Shown here piece by piece: positions 7,730 to 16,584 of a stretch of DNA of 37,797 bases. The DNA lies in assembly GCA_001464575.1 (NCBI GenBank), contig LNFE01000052.1, positions 1 through 37,797 of the forward strand, written 5' to 3'. The notes under the pieces are model-generated. The model was not told where the DNA came from and did not search any database. It saw nothing but the letters and a program-made list of their open reading frames with translations. The translations under genes were made by a program, and so were the position numbers. This DNA comes from Acidobacteria bacterium Ga0077553 (lineage in GTDB: Bacteria > Acidobacteriota > Terriglobia > Bryobacterales > Bryobacteraceae). The first letter of the stretch is position 1. Each line of letters opens with the position of its first letter.

Positions 7730-9487
7730 TCAGTGGACCAACTGTTCGCCCGAACCGGAGCCTGCCGTAGTCATCGGATCGGCCACGCGGGCTCGATCGG
7801 GGACGACCAGCGCTTGATAGCCCTGGGCTAGTTTGGTGCTGCCGAAGTCACTGACGAAGGCATAACCATGAGCGAATTGGAATTCACAGTTCACCATCAT
7901 GTAGCCCTGGAAATTCGGACGGGCGCTTGAGATGGTGAAGGTCCACTGTTCGCCGCCTTGGAGTACGGGGCTAGCCAAGGGCGGGAACTGCGCTTGCGTG
8001 GCGGCGTTGAACGGGGTCGGGAAGAACGTGCCGATACACCGCCCCGTCTGCGGCAGCGTACCAAGGGTGTCCCGTGAGCTATTCAAGACCGAGACGCCGG
8101 TATCGAATCCCGCTTGATTGGTGAGGAACTGGAACAGCAAGGTAGTGCGGCAGGCATTGATGACAGCTGCGGCGATAGGCGTTGATGCGGCAGCGTGGCG
8201 GGGTAACGGATCTGTGGGCGACGCAGAAGCGCTGCCCGTCTGCGGGCCGAATCCACCGGCCACGCTGATCGTACCGGCTGAGGGCTGCGGAGCTCCTGAA
8301 AATGCGATTACAATTCCGAACGAAACTGTATCAACGGCATTTGCATCCGTCTCGAGAACTTCCCAGTTGACCTCGCCGTTTGCCGGAACGAGCTTCAAGC
8401 CGCCATTGGCGGTTGAATCTGCGGCGAGCGGCGTAAAGGGCTGGCCCGGAGTAGCCGTCAGGCGAGCTTTGGTTGAGGGTGTGGCGTCCGAACCGAGTGT
8501 GGACCCGATTGCCAGTTCACGAGTAGTGACAAAGACTTTCAGATTGGACGGGATGTTGGTGAAAACCGCACGCAGAATCGTACCGCTGTCGGCAACGCCG
8601 ATCCGGTTGAGACCATTGATTGCAGGGAAAAGTGCGTTCGAAAAACCGCTTTCGGTGGCATATTCCGGAATCGGGTCATCCTGGGACAAAACCGATTGCG
8701 GGTTGGCTACTGTGGTCGTTCCGGATCGCCGCCGAAAGGACCGGGCGAAACCTGCTGTCTCCGAGAACTGGATCAATTGGCTGAGGCCACCGGGAACAGA
8801 ATACTGAGCCGCGTTGTTGGCCGCCAGGTCGACGTTGTTGCCGGTGCAGGTCACAAAGCTTGGCGGAGTCGTCAACGGTGTGCCGGTGGCAGAGAGCAAT
8901 TGCACGCTGACGCCCTGGCGTACGACCGCAATCGTCTGCTGGGGATTCGAGAACGTTCCAACTTGGGCACCGGTCAACGAAAGGAAGACGATGCCGGAGC
9001 CCGCCGACGGCAGATTGTTTGTGTTGATCCGGACATTCTTAAAACGGAGAGTTCTGAAGGCGTTCGGGCCTGGCGGATTCAGCGGAATATTCGACCACGA
9101 AAGAGAGTTAAACGACTCGTAGCGTCCCTGGAAGACATTATCGGTGTTGTTGCAAACAGCGGTGACGCAAGGCGCCTGGGCCGCGGGTGCGGGGTTGTCG
9201 ATCAGCAGAACAGCTTCCGTGATGGGCGGCGTGGCCGCGGCGACGATACGGCTGGTGACGGCCGTATTGAAAAACATACTGACATTGACTGTGGGGAACG
9301 CTCCGGACGTTACCGGGGTACCTCCCGTGCAGCTGATCACAATATCACCGGCTAGTTCGGCCACGCCGCCTTGCCGGATTGTGGAGGCGGCCGGAGGCGT
9401 CGCGGTGCACGTCATAGTCTGGGCATAACCGCCGACCGAGAAAACAGTGAACGCTGCTCCCAGAAGAAACAGTGATTTCATGGACAT
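7730..9487 (-). CDS. Secreted protein of unknown function, beta-rich (585 aa)
   Basis: The start at ATG 9487 is set by GGAAGGAG six bases upstream; a GTG further up would add 15 residues before the signal peptide. Residues 3-23 (KSLFLLGAAFTVFSVGGYAQ) form a signal peptide with cleavage after YAQ. The mature part is rich in Thr, Ser, Ala, Gly, Pro and Asn with alternating hydrophobic residues, the look of an extracellular beta-sandwich protein. Cysteines near the N-terminus and in the middle may form disulfides. The pattern beginning TMTCTATPP...IRQGG-AEL-GDI-ISCTGG resembles secreted proteins I associate with Acidobacteria, but no named domain can be assigned. It is a single-gene unit between two terminators (7662-7695 after it, 9591-9623 before it). 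Confidence 0.75.
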   Translation of the reverse strand: MSMKSLFLLGAAFTVFSVGGYAQTMTCTATPPAASTIRQGGVAELAGDIVISCTGGTPVTSGAFPTVNVSMFFNTAVTSRIVAAATPPITEAVLLIDNPAPAAQAPCVTAVCNNTDNVFQGRYESFNSLSWSNIPLNPPGPNAFRTLRFKNVRINTNNLPSAGSGIVFLSLTGAQVGTFSNPQQTIAVVRQGVSVQLLSATGTPLTTPPSFVTCTGNNVDLAANNAAQYSVPGGLSQLIQFSETAGFARSFRRRSGTTTVANPQSVLSQDDPIPEYATESGFSNALFPAINGLNRIGVADSGTILRAVFTNIPSNLKVFVTTRELAIGSTLGSDATPSTKARLTATPGQPFTPLAADSTANGGLKLVPANGEVNWEVLETDANAVDTVSFGIVIAFSGAPQPSAGTISVAGGFGPQTGSASASPTDPLPRHAAASTPIAAAVINACRTTLLFQFLTNQAGFDTGVSVLNSSRDTLGTLPQTGRCIGTFFPTPFNAATQAQFPPLASPVLQGGEQWTFTISSARPNFQGYMMVNCEFQFAHGYAFVSDFGSTKLAQGYQALVVPDRARVADPMTTAGSGSGEQLVH

Positions 9488-9590
9488 AGCAAACTCCTTC
9501 CGGGGACAATCATTAGGACGAACCCCCTTCACGCATACTGTACCCTAAAACATTTCAGAATGGAATTGTTTGCTTTGAGGCCGGCGGCAA

Positions 9591-9623
9591 AGAAAAAGGG
9601 CCGGTCGAAGGATCGACCGGCCC
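9591..9623 (-). terminator. Rho-independent terminator after the Tad-type gene set
   Basis: Arms 9598-9608 (GGGCCGGTCGA) and 9613-9623 are exact reverse complements around a 4-base loop. On the minus strand the stem runs into TTTTTCTTT (9597-9589). It lies 26 bases past the stop at 9649 and closes the three-gene Tad transcript. Confidence 0.88.
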
Positions 9624-9648
9624 AAAGCTATCCACCGACGCCTGTTGA

Positions 9649-11148
9649 TTACTGGGCGAGGCGGAGAATTTCGGAGGCGATGCGGGCGAAAGCGTTCCCC
9701 AGGTCCGCCGAGGACGGCGCGAAGATGTATAGGCCATTCACCTTCGTATTGTCGTAGCTCGAAGCGCTCAGATCGTTAGCCATTCGTTCGAGCAATTCGT
9801 CGTCGACGCCCCCGTTGCTGCCGAGACCGATGGTATAGGTGACGATACCCAGGTCGGGGTTGTTGCGGGCAGCCCTCGCGGCATTGTCGGCGAGGTTCAT
9901 GCCGATTCTGGCGATGTTGGTAGGACGGTCGAGGCGGAGGAACCCTTCGTAGGCGTGACCCGAACCGAAGGTCAGAAGGCCGGTCTGGTAGCCTGTAGTG
10001 TTCAATCCATTGGCATCTTGCCAGGGAACATAAGCGAGGTCGTAGCGGGCTCTTCTCTGCGCGATTGACATCTGACAATCAGTGCGTTGCGCGGAAGCAA
10101 TCATCGGCTCACCCGTGAAGGAAGTCGCGACCGGGTTCACCAAGCCATTGGTGTCGCCGCTGGAGTTGTTGATGTCGCCACCGGTGATCACCCCAAGTTT
10201 GGGGGCAAACGAGCCCCATAGCGAATTGGTGCTGGATCTACCGTTATCGTCGCGGCACGTGCTTTTGGGAACGTTGCAAAAAACGTCGGTGCCTCCGCAA
10301 GGACCACCACTGTAATCGCGCCGCTGGTCGGCGAGGGTCTTGATCGGAAACCGCGCCGTGAACGCCGTAGGCACTCCATCGGTAAAGAACACGATCATGT
10401 TTAAGGCGAGCGGCTGATTGATGGTGACGAGTTGCTGGTAAGCGTTCCAGTAGGCCTGCGACGTATTGGTCCAGCCACTGCACGTCACCTGATCGATCGC
10501 AGAGGTCAGCAGGGCGCCCGGCGCCTTGAAATCCTTGGTGGGCGCGTACGCATTGAAGACACTGGCCCCGAAGCTGATCATGCCCAGGCGGTCGCGGCCG
10601 TTGACAAACATGTTGACGAAGGTCTTGGAAGCGGAGATCATGTCCGTGCAGGGCTGGCCCTGCATGGATCCGGACCGGTCGAGCACCAGAATCAGGTTCA
10701 CGTCGCGACGGGAAGCGCGACCTGTCGAACTGGCCAAGGCGGCAGTGGTTCCGATGTAGCGCATGAAGTAGAGCGGCGCGTTGGCGGTGGCCGTGGCCGT
10801 GACGTTCAGGGTGTTCAGAGTAGCCTGGGTGACAGAGATCGTAGGCGTCGCGCTGGTCGTTCCCATGTAGCCGGGAGGGAAATTCGCGTTAAAGAAGGCG
10901 GTGCCTCGCTGCGTCGCGCTCGCCGTCTGTTCCGCCAAGGTTAGACCGAGATTCAGATTCCTGGCTGTCGCAAGGGCTGCGGCGTCGCAGGCGGAGCTTA
11001 GCTTAGCGCGAATCAAGTACAACATGCCGGCGTCGATGGCTAGACCGACAATCGGGATAGTGAAGATCAGCATGAATGCCGTGAGCATGACGGCGATGCC
11101 TCTCTCGCGGGCCGAGCGTGCTTTCGAAATGGGTACCAGGTGAGCCAT
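9649..11148 (-). CDS. TadG-like pilus-assembly protein with VWA domain
   Basis: A 499-residue envelope protein. The N-terminus (RERGIAVMLTAFMLIFTIPIVGLAIDAGMLY, residues 14-44) is the TadG/TadE-type membrane segment just after a basic patch, followed by an Ala-rich helix (SSACDAAALATAR) typical of Tad minor proteins. A von Willebrand A domain starts at about residue 150 with an intact metal site, Asp157-x-Ser159-x-Ser161 (VLDRSGSM), and runs to the C-terminus with VDDELLERMAND and a closing helix. In the family TadG is needed for Flp-type pilus assembly or adhesion. The start is supported by AAGGAG seven bases upstream. It is the last gene of a set with two TadE-like genes (15-base gap). The TadA ATPase, TadB/C, RcpA/C and the major pilin are not in the window. 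Confidence 0.85.
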   Translation of the reverse strand: MAHLVPISKARSARERGIAVMLTAFMLIFTIPIVGLAIDAGMLYLIRAKLSSACDAAALATARNLNLGLTLAEQTASATQRGTAFFNANFPPGYMGTTSATPTISVTQATLNTLNVTATATANAPLYFMRYIGTTAALASSTGRASRRDVNLILVLDRSGSMQGQPCTDMISASKTFVNMFVNGRDRLGMISFGASVFNAYAPTKDFKAPGALLTSAIDQVTCSGWTNTSQAYWNAYQQLVTINQPLALNMIVFFTDGVPTAFTARFPIKTLADQRRDYSGGPCGGTDVFCNVPKSTCRDDNGRSSTNSLWGSFAPKLGVITGGDINNSSGDTNGLVNPVATSFTGEPMIASAQRTDCQMSIAQRRARYDLAYVPWQDANGLNTTGYQTGLLTFGSGHAYEGFLRLDRPTNIARIGMNLADNAARAARNNPDLGIVTYTIGLGSNGGVDDELLERMANDLSASSYDNTKVNGLYIFAPSSADLGNAFARIASEILRLAQ

Positions 11149-11163
11149 CGGTTGTCTCCTTCC

Positions 11164-11796
11164 TTAAAAAATGCTGCGTTGGTAGACGTAGGTGTTCGTA
11201 CGGTAGCCGGGCATGTCCAGCTCGGGCGTACGGAAGTAAGCTTCGGCGACGAAAGCGAACTCGCCATCCCCCAGATTCATCACCGCATCGAAGGCGTCCG
11301 AGCGCGCGGTCGAATTCGAGAGATAGTTGGCGGCTGTGATACTGCCGTCAGAGGTGATGATCGACGAAGCCGGAGTTCCGAAGCTGCTGTTGGTGAGGGT
11401 AGAGTTGCCAATGACGATCCGCTTGATGATGACGTGGCGATTGAAGTTTGGACAAGAAGCCGTGTCCGGATAGGCTGGAACACACTGCGTCGTGCCGGCC
11501 TTCATAATCTGCGTCAGGATCACCGTTCCGTTCCCTCCGCTCTCGGTCATTCCCAGCCCTCGCGCCACCCTAACTATCAGCGCCTTGTTCGCCGAAGTCG
11601 AAAAATCGACGTAGCGCATGAACATCGAACCGGAGTCACGCGCGACAACCGCGGCTTGCACCGACTTCGTTAAGCTCATGCCAACCGAAAAGACGCCGAA
11701 CATGATCGGCAACAGAAAAACGATGACGAGCGAGAACTCGATTAGTGAGTTGCCTCGCTCGGAGCGTTTCGTAGAGTGTGAACTTGTCTGGCGCAT
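11164..11796 (-). CDS. TadE-like pseudopilin (second of the pair)
   Basis: A 210-residue protein with a prepilin-like N-terminus: basic leader, then RG-NSLIEFSLVIVFLLPIMFGVF. The junction Gly15/Asn16 with Glu20-Phe21 matches the TadE pseudopilin rule of a glutamate at position five of the mature protein, where the prepilin peptidase cuts. The hydrophobic helix covers residues 20-38. The rest (T/S/N-rich, two cysteines about 106 and 114 that may pair) is periplasmic. TadE-type minor pseudopilins assist Flp pilus biogenesis. Nine bases separate its ATG from the stop of the upstream TadE-like gene, and its Shine-Dalgarno (TAGGAG) overlaps that stop, so translation is probably coupled. Confidence 0.82.
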   Translation of the reverse strand: MRQTSSHSTKRSERGNSLIEFSLVIVFLLPIMFGVFSVGMSLTKSVQAAVVARDSGSMFMRYVDFSTSANKALIVRVARGLGMTESGGNGTVILTQIMKAGTTQCVPAYPDTASCPNFNRHVIIKRIVIGNSTLTNSSFGTPASSIITSDGSITAANYLSNSTARSDAFDAVMNLGDGEFAFVAEAYFRTPELDMPGYRTNTYVYQRSIF

Positions 11797-11805
11797 CAGA
11801 TACTC

Positions 11806-12300
11806 CTAACGGCAGGGCGGGGTGGAGGTGCCCGGCAAGCTCTCGGTGCGGTCCGCCGCCGTAACCGTGATGTTGAGTGGGGTGCTGTCTCGAATCAAGG
11901 GCGCAATCCAACGATGGCTGTAGTTTTCCACCGCAACCTCGACAATGTTACCCGCCGCATTGCTCCCCACCCCGGTAACGGTCAGGCTGAGGTTCGATGG
12001 CGGATGGTAGGTGACTTTGATCAGCGAATCGTGCGTGTTGTTCAGGAAACCGGCCGACGCGTTCTTCACCACCTGACGAATCGATGCGTCCTGGCACATG
12101 CCGGACATCGTCTGGTACGTCACCGCGTAGCGGACTCCCTCACGAACGGCGTGTTGAAACGTCGCCCGCATGAAAATCGCCAACGAGTAATCCGTAATCG
12201 CAAACAAGATCGCAAAGAGCGGAACGAAGACGAAGCCAAACTCCAGCATGGCGTTGCCGGACTGCTTTCGCCGCCGCACGGATTGGGAATTTGCTGACAT
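11806..12300 (-). CDS. TadE-like pseudopilin (first of the pair)
   Basis: A 164-residue protein that begins the Tad-type set. After a basic leader (RRRKQ) comes SG-NAMLEFGFVFVPLFAILFAITDY: the Gly15/Asn16 junction with Glu20-Phe21 again matches prepilin peptidase processing of TadE pseudopilins. Residues 20-40 form the membrane helix, and the remainder is periplasmic with several N-x-T/S and beta-like segments and cysteines near residues 68 and 163. I use ATG 12300 although the frame is open to a TTG at 12357; the extra 19 residues are proline-rich and would bury the leader. No clear Shine-Dalgarno precedes the ATG. The upstream 98 bases (12301-12398) before the end of lgt probably hold the promoter. 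Confidence 0.82.
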   Translation of the reverse strand: MSANSQSVRRRKQSGNAMLEFGFVFVPLFAILFAITDYSLAIFMRATFQHAVREGVRYAVTYQTMSGMCQDASIRQVVKNASAGFLNNTHDSLIKVTYHPPSNLSLTVTGVGSNAAGNIVEVAVENYSHRWIAPLIRDSTPLNITVTAADRTESLPGTSTPPCR

Positions 12301-12398
12301 AGGATCTGGGGCAGGGTGCCTAAGCTCAACAATAGAGTAGGGAATCGCCGGATCCAATGGAGCGCCGTACCTAGAAACGGTTCAAAATTGCCTTAGTG

Positions 12399-13187
12399 CT
12401 AGAGTACTGCCTGAGCAGACTTTGCCTTAGATGCGCGCCATAAATAGACCGTCCCAGCCACCGCGAACCCTAAGCTCATCCACTGCGTCAACGACAAGCC
12501 ACCCTGCAGGCTCTGCTCATGGTGCCGGACAAACTCAACCAGAAACCTTACGGCCGAATAGACCGTCAGGTAAAGACCAATCAGTGTCCCCGGCCGTTGC
12601 GCCCGCCCCGACATCCGGTACAGAATCCCAAATAGAACCAACTCCGCCACCGACTCATATAGCTGCGTCGGATGCAGCGGCACCCCGAGCGGCGTACCAC
12701 TGACCGCCGCCGCGTCGGGATTCGTATACCGAACCGCCCAAGGCCGTTCGCAGTAAGCGCCGTAGCAGCACCCAGCCGCAAAACAGCCCAGCCGGCCAAT
12801 AGCGTGGCCGAGCGCTAATCCCGGCGCAAACACATCGGCCACGGGCAGAAAGTCCAGTTTTTCGCGCCGGACGTACCACCATGCGACGATCAGCGAAAGC
12901 ACCAGGCCGCCCTGGAAGACCCCGGCGGCTTGCAGGGTTGCCAAGGTGAAGATCTCCTGCGGCCGCTGGGCGTAGTAGCCCCAGTCGAAGACGAACATCG
13001 CCAGCTTGGCGCCGATCATCCCCGCGAAGACGACGTACAGCACAAGATTTGTAATTGTCTCCGGGTCCATGCCTTTCCGCCGGCCCAGTCGCGTGGTTAC
13101 CATCAGCCCAAGCAACACGCCGGTGGCCACAAGCAGCCCATAGGTCGGCAGAAAAAAGTCGCCCGAAGAAAACAGCTTAGGCAGCAT
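12399..13187 (-). CDS. lgt: Prolipoprotein diacylglyceryl transferase
   Basis: A 262-residue integral membrane enzyme that moves a diacylglyceryl group from phosphatidylglycerol to the cysteine of prolipoproteins, the first step of lipoprotein maturation. The Lgt signature lies at about residues 126-146 (LGHAIGRLGCFAAGCCYG, with the essential arginine at 132), and the second conserved block is HPTQLYES (172-179). About seven hydrophobic segments fit the family. I start at ATG 13187 (MLPKLFSSGDFFLPTYG), which gives the normal length; the open frame upstream is antisense or off-frame lspA sequence. It overlaps the lspA 3' end by 11 bases, so Lgt and LspA, successive enzymes of one pathway, are translationally coupled. 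Confidence 0.96.
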   Translation of the reverse strand: MLPKLFSSGDFFLPTYGLLVATGVLLGLMVTTRLGRRKGMDPETITNLVLYVVFAGMIGAKLAMFVFDWGYYAQRPQEIFTLATLQAAGVFQGGLVLSLIVAWWYVRREKLDFLPVADVFAPGLALGHAIGRLGCFAAGCCYGAYCERPWAVRYTNPDAAAVSGTPLGVPLHPTQLYESVAELVLFGILYRMSGRAQRPGTLIGLYLTVYSAVRFLVEFVRHHEQSLQGGLSLTQWMSLGFAVAGTVYLWRASKAKSAQAVL

Positions 13188-13680
13188 GTTCTTCCCCGCG
13201 CTGCCGCCAGATATCCAACAGCAGTAAGCCCGCGCCGACGCAAATCGCGCTATCGGCAACGTTGAACACCGGCCACTGATACTCGCCGATGTAGACCAAC
13301 AGGAAATCGGTGACGTAACCCCGCAAAACCCGATCCCACATATTGCCAAGCGCCCCGCTCAGCACCAGCGCCAGGGCCAGCCGGACCCAGTTCGATTGCT
13401 GATCCTTCTTTCGAAACGACATAGCCAGCATGCCAGCGACCACCAGGGTCACCACGCCCGAGAAGCCGATCAAGACGAGGGCCCGGATATGATCCGGCGC
13501 ATCATTCAACAGGCTGAACGCCGCCCCCCGGTTCTGCGCATGGACGATGCTAAAGAAGCCGGGGATCACCGGGTAGGCGTCCCAAAAGTTGACGTGCGTC
13601 TCGATCAGGCGTTTGGTGGCCCAGTCGAGCGCAAAAACCGCCGGGACGATACTGACGATGGCCGCTTGGATTCGCGTCAT
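13177..13680 (-). CDS. lspA: Lipoprotein signal peptidase (signal peptidase II)
   Basis: A 167-residue inner-membrane aspartyl protease that removes signal peptides from lipid-modified prolipoproteins. The family blocks are visible: DWATKRLIE (about 19-27), NRGAAFSLL (50-58), GNMWDRVLRGYVTDFL (112-127, catalytic Asp125) and FNVADSAI (139-146, catalytic Asp143). Four transmembrane segments are evident. ATG 13680 is preferred to a TTG six bases upstream that abuts the ileS stop. It sits six bases after ileS and overlaps lgt by 11 bases, an ileS-lspA linkage common in bacteria. Confidence 0.96.
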   Translation of the reverse strand: MTRIQAAIVSIVPAVFALDWATKRLIETHVNFWDAYPVIPGFFSIVHAQNRGAAFSLLNDAPDHIRALVLIGFSGVVTLVVAGMLAMSFRKKDQQSNWVRLALALVLSGALGNMWDRVLRGYVTDFLLVYIGEYQWPVFNVADSAICVGAGLLLLDIWRQRGEEHAA

Positions 13681-13686
13681 AGACAA

Positions 13687-16497
13687 CTAGACGGAGAACA
13701 TCTCCTTTACCGCACCCGCGCACGAGCCGCACACGGTGGGCAGATCCGCATCGGCGCCGATGTCAGAGACAAATTTCCAGCACCGCTCGCACTTGCCGCC
13801 CACCGCGCGTTCCACTTCGACCGCGATCGGCGCCGTGCCGGAATTCGTCAACTCGACCTGCGACACAATAAACAACCCGGCCAACTCCCGGCGATGGGCG
13901 TCGAGCAGGGCAAACGTGGTCTCGTCAGCGGTGATCTTCACTTTCGCTTCGAGCGGAGCACCAATCAGGTTGGCCTGCCGGGCGGCTTCGAGAGGCTTGG
14001 TGACCTCGGGGCGCAGCGCCATCAGGCGGTCCCAATCGGCGAGTTTCGCGCGCTGGGCGTCGGGGATGCCGGCCGTCAGTTCCGCCGCCTCCGGGAAGTA
14101 AGCCAGATGAACGCTTTCCGTGTGGCCCAGGCTGCGCCAGATCTCTTCGCAGGTGAAGCTCAGAATCGGCGCGAGCAACCGCACCAGCGCATCGGTCAAC
14201 CGGTAGAGCGCCGTCTGCGCGCTGCGGCGGGCTTGCGAGCGGGTGGCCGTAGTGTAGAGCCGGTCTTTCAAGACATCGAAATAGACGGCGCTCAGGTCGG
14301 ACGTGCAGAAGGCATAACAGGCTTGATAGATCCGATGGAAGGCGTACTCTTCATACCAGCCACGGCATTTGGCGACCAGCTCTTCGGCCCGGACAAGGAT
14401 CCATTGATCGATCGGTTCCAGCGCTTCAGCGGGGACGGCGTCGGTCTCCGGGTTGAATTCATGCAGGTTGCCAAGCGTATACCGGAAGGTGTTGCGGATC
14501 TTCCGATAGGCTTCCGTGAGCCGCTGCAGAATCTCGTCACCAAGCCGGACATCCTCCCAGAATTCGACCGAGCTCACCCATAGGCGCAGGATCTCCGCAC
14601 CCGCCTGCTTGATCACTTTCTCCGGTTCGATGACATTGCCTAGCGACTTGGACATCGCGCGGCCCTTTTCATCGAGCGCCCACCCGTTGGTGAGACACCC
14701 GCGATAGGGCGCGTCGCCTTTCGTCCCCATGCCCACCAATAGTGAGGAGTGGAACCAACCGCGATACTGGTCGCCGCCTTCAAGGTAAAGGTCGGCTGGC
14801 CACGGCAGGTCGTAACGGTCGCACAGCACCGCCAGGTGGCTCGAACCGCTGTCGAACCAAACGTCGAGAATATCCTTTTCCTTTGAAAACTCAGCCCCGC
14901 CGCACTCGGCGCACTGGTATCCGGCGGGCAGCAACTCCGCCGCCGTCTTCTCGTACCAAAAATCTGCCGAATGTGTCTTAAACTGTTCGACGACCGCATC
15001 GAGAACCGTTCGGTCCTTGACAAGCTCGTCGCAACTCGTGCACGTGAAGGCGACGATCGGCACGCCCCACGTCCGCTGACGCGAAATGCACCAGTCGGGG
15101 CGGCCGGCGATCATGTTCGAAATCCTTTCTTCGCCCCAAGCCGGCATCCACTTCACGCGCTTGATGGCTTCGAGCGCTTCGTGGCGAAGGTTGTTCTTCT
15201 CCATGCCGATAAACCACTGTTCCGTCGCCCGGAAAATGGTGGGCTTATGGCAGCGCCAGCAGTGCGGATAGGAGTGCTCAATGGTCTTGTGCCCGGCCAG
15301 TGCGCCGGCCGCCGTCAGGATCTCCATCACCTTGGCGTTCGCCTGCCAAACGGTGAGGCCAATCAACTCTTCCGGCAAGTGCCCCGGTTCGGTTTCCGTG
15401 TGGTACAGCCGCCCGCCCGCATCCACCGGGCAGTAGACCGGCAACCCGTTCTGCAGCCCGACGATGTAGTCTTCCATGCCGTGGCCCGGCGCGGTGTGGA
15501 CGATGCCCGTGCCCTGTTCGAGCGTCACGTGCTCTCCCAGAATGCCCTTGCTTTCGCGCTGGGCGAAGGGATGCGCAAACACCGTTCCATCCAACTTCGC
15601 GCCGGGGAAGCGGGCCAGCACGGTGTGGCTCTCCCAGCCGAGGTCCTTGGCCACTTGCGCCAGCAGACCATCGGCCACAATCATCACGCCCTGCGGCGAA
15701 TCCACCGCCACGTACTCGAGACGCGGGTGGAAGCAAAGCCCCAGGTTGGCGGGAATCGTCCACGGCGTCGTCGTCCAGATGAGGCCGAACACCTCGCGCC
15801 CGGCCAGCGCGGCATCCACCGCGGCGGCGTCCGAGGTCAGCGCAAACTTCACCCAGATCGACGGGCTCTTGTGGTTCTCGTACTCGGTCTCGGCCTCAGC
15901 CAGCGCGGTGCGGCAGTTGATGCACCAGTTCACCGGCTTCAGGCCGCGGTAGATGTAGTCGTTGGCGTAGAAGTCGACGAACGCCTTCGCGATCGCGGCC
16001 TGATACTCCGGCGCCATCGTGAGATACGGATCGTCCCAGCGGCCGAAGACTCCAAGGCGCTGGAAGCTGGTGGACTGGAGATTGACGTACTTCTGCGCGT
16101 AAGCGCGGCAGGCGCGGCGGATCTCGACCGTCGACATCTGCGCCTTCTTCCCGCCGAGCTCGCCGTCGACCTTGATCTCGATCGGCAGGCCGTGGCAATC
16201 CCAGCCGGGGACGTAAGGCGCGTCATAGCCGGACATCGTTTTCGACTTCACGATGAAGTCTTTCAGCAGCTTGTTGAAGGCGTGGCCGAGGTGGATGTTG
16301 CCGTTCGCATAGGGTGGGCCATCGTGCAAAATAAACCGTGGTTTCCCCCGGCGGCTGATTCGAATCTGCTCGTAGAGCTTCCCCTCTGACCATTCACCGA
16401 GCAGCTTCGGCTCGAGGTTGGGCAGATTGGCTTTCATCGAAAACGCCGTTTGCGGCAGGTTTACGGTCTTTTTGAGGTCCAGCGAACTCCAATCCAT
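13687..16497 (-). CDS. ileS: Isoleucyl-tRNA synthetase
   Basis: A 936-residue class I aminoacyl-tRNA synthetase, normal length for the bacterial form, which charges tRNA-Ile in the cytoplasm. The HIGH motif is GNIHLGHA (66-73), the PYVPGWDCHGLPIE block spans about 94-107, the editing (CP1) domain has TTTPWTIPAN at 242-251, and the KMSKS loop is AMSKSLGN at 614-621. The C-terminal zinc finger (CERCWKF...CGSC, last 35 residues) is present, as in type 1 IleS. The start at ATG 16497 has a GAGG about seven bases upstream. It leads the ileS-lspA-lgt set. A GATAAT at 16514-16509 could be the -10 box but would give a very short leader. No T-box-like leader was seen. Confidence 0.97.
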   Translation of the reverse strand: MDWSSLDLKKTVNLPQTAFSMKANLPNLEPKLLGEWSEGKLYEQIRISRRGKPRFILHDGPPYANGNIHLGHAFNKLLKDFIVKSKTMSGYDAPYVPGWDCHGLPIEIKVDGELGGKKAQMSTVEIRRACRAYAQKYVNLQSTSFQRLGVFGRWDDPYLTMAPEYQAAIAKAFVDFYANDYIYRGLKPVNWCINCRTALAEAETEYENHKSPSIWVKFALTSDAAAVDAALAGREVFGLIWTTTPWTIPANLGLCFHPRLEYVAVDSPQGVMIVADGLLAQVAKDLGWESHTVLARFPGAKLDGTVFAHPFAQRESKGILGEHVTLEQGTGIVHTAPGHGMEDYIVGLQNGLPVYCPVDAGGRLYHTETEPGHLPEELIGLTVWQANAKVMEILTAAGALAGHKTIEHSYPHCWRCHKPTIFRATEQWFIGMEKNNLRHEALEAIKRVKWMPAWGEERISNMIAGRPDWCISRQRTWGVPIVAFTCTSCDELVKDRTVLDAVVEQFKTHSADFWYEKTAAELLPAGYQCAECGGAEFSKEKDILDVWFDSGSSHLAVLCDRYDLPWPADLYLEGGDQYRGWFHSSLLVGMGTKGDAPYRGCLTNGWALDEKGRAMSKSLGNVIEPEKVIKQAGAEILRLWVSSVEFWEDVRLGDEILQRLTEAYRKIRNTFRYTLGNLHEFNPETDAVPAEALEPIDQWILVRAEELVAKCRGWYEEYAFHRIYQACYAFCTSDLSAVYFDVLKDRLYTTATRSQARRSAQTALYRLTDALVRLLAPILSFTCEEIWRSLGHTESVHLAYFPEAAELTAGIPDAQRAKLADWDRLMALRPEVTKPLEAARQANLIGAPLEAKVKITADETTFALLDAHRRELAGLFIVSQVELTNSGTAPIAVEVERAVGGKCERCWKFVSDIGADADLPTVCGSCAGAVKEMFSV

Positions 16498-16584
16498 AGT
16501 AAACCTCTATTATCGAACAGACCTGGCCGAATCCGTGAGGGCGAACATCGCCCGCCGAACAAGCGATGCTCTACCATCAAAGAT

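Noticed and set aside
14971-16389. Long plus-strand open frame opposite ileS
   Set aside because: Mirror of ileS codon bias; no recognisable domain or start signal.
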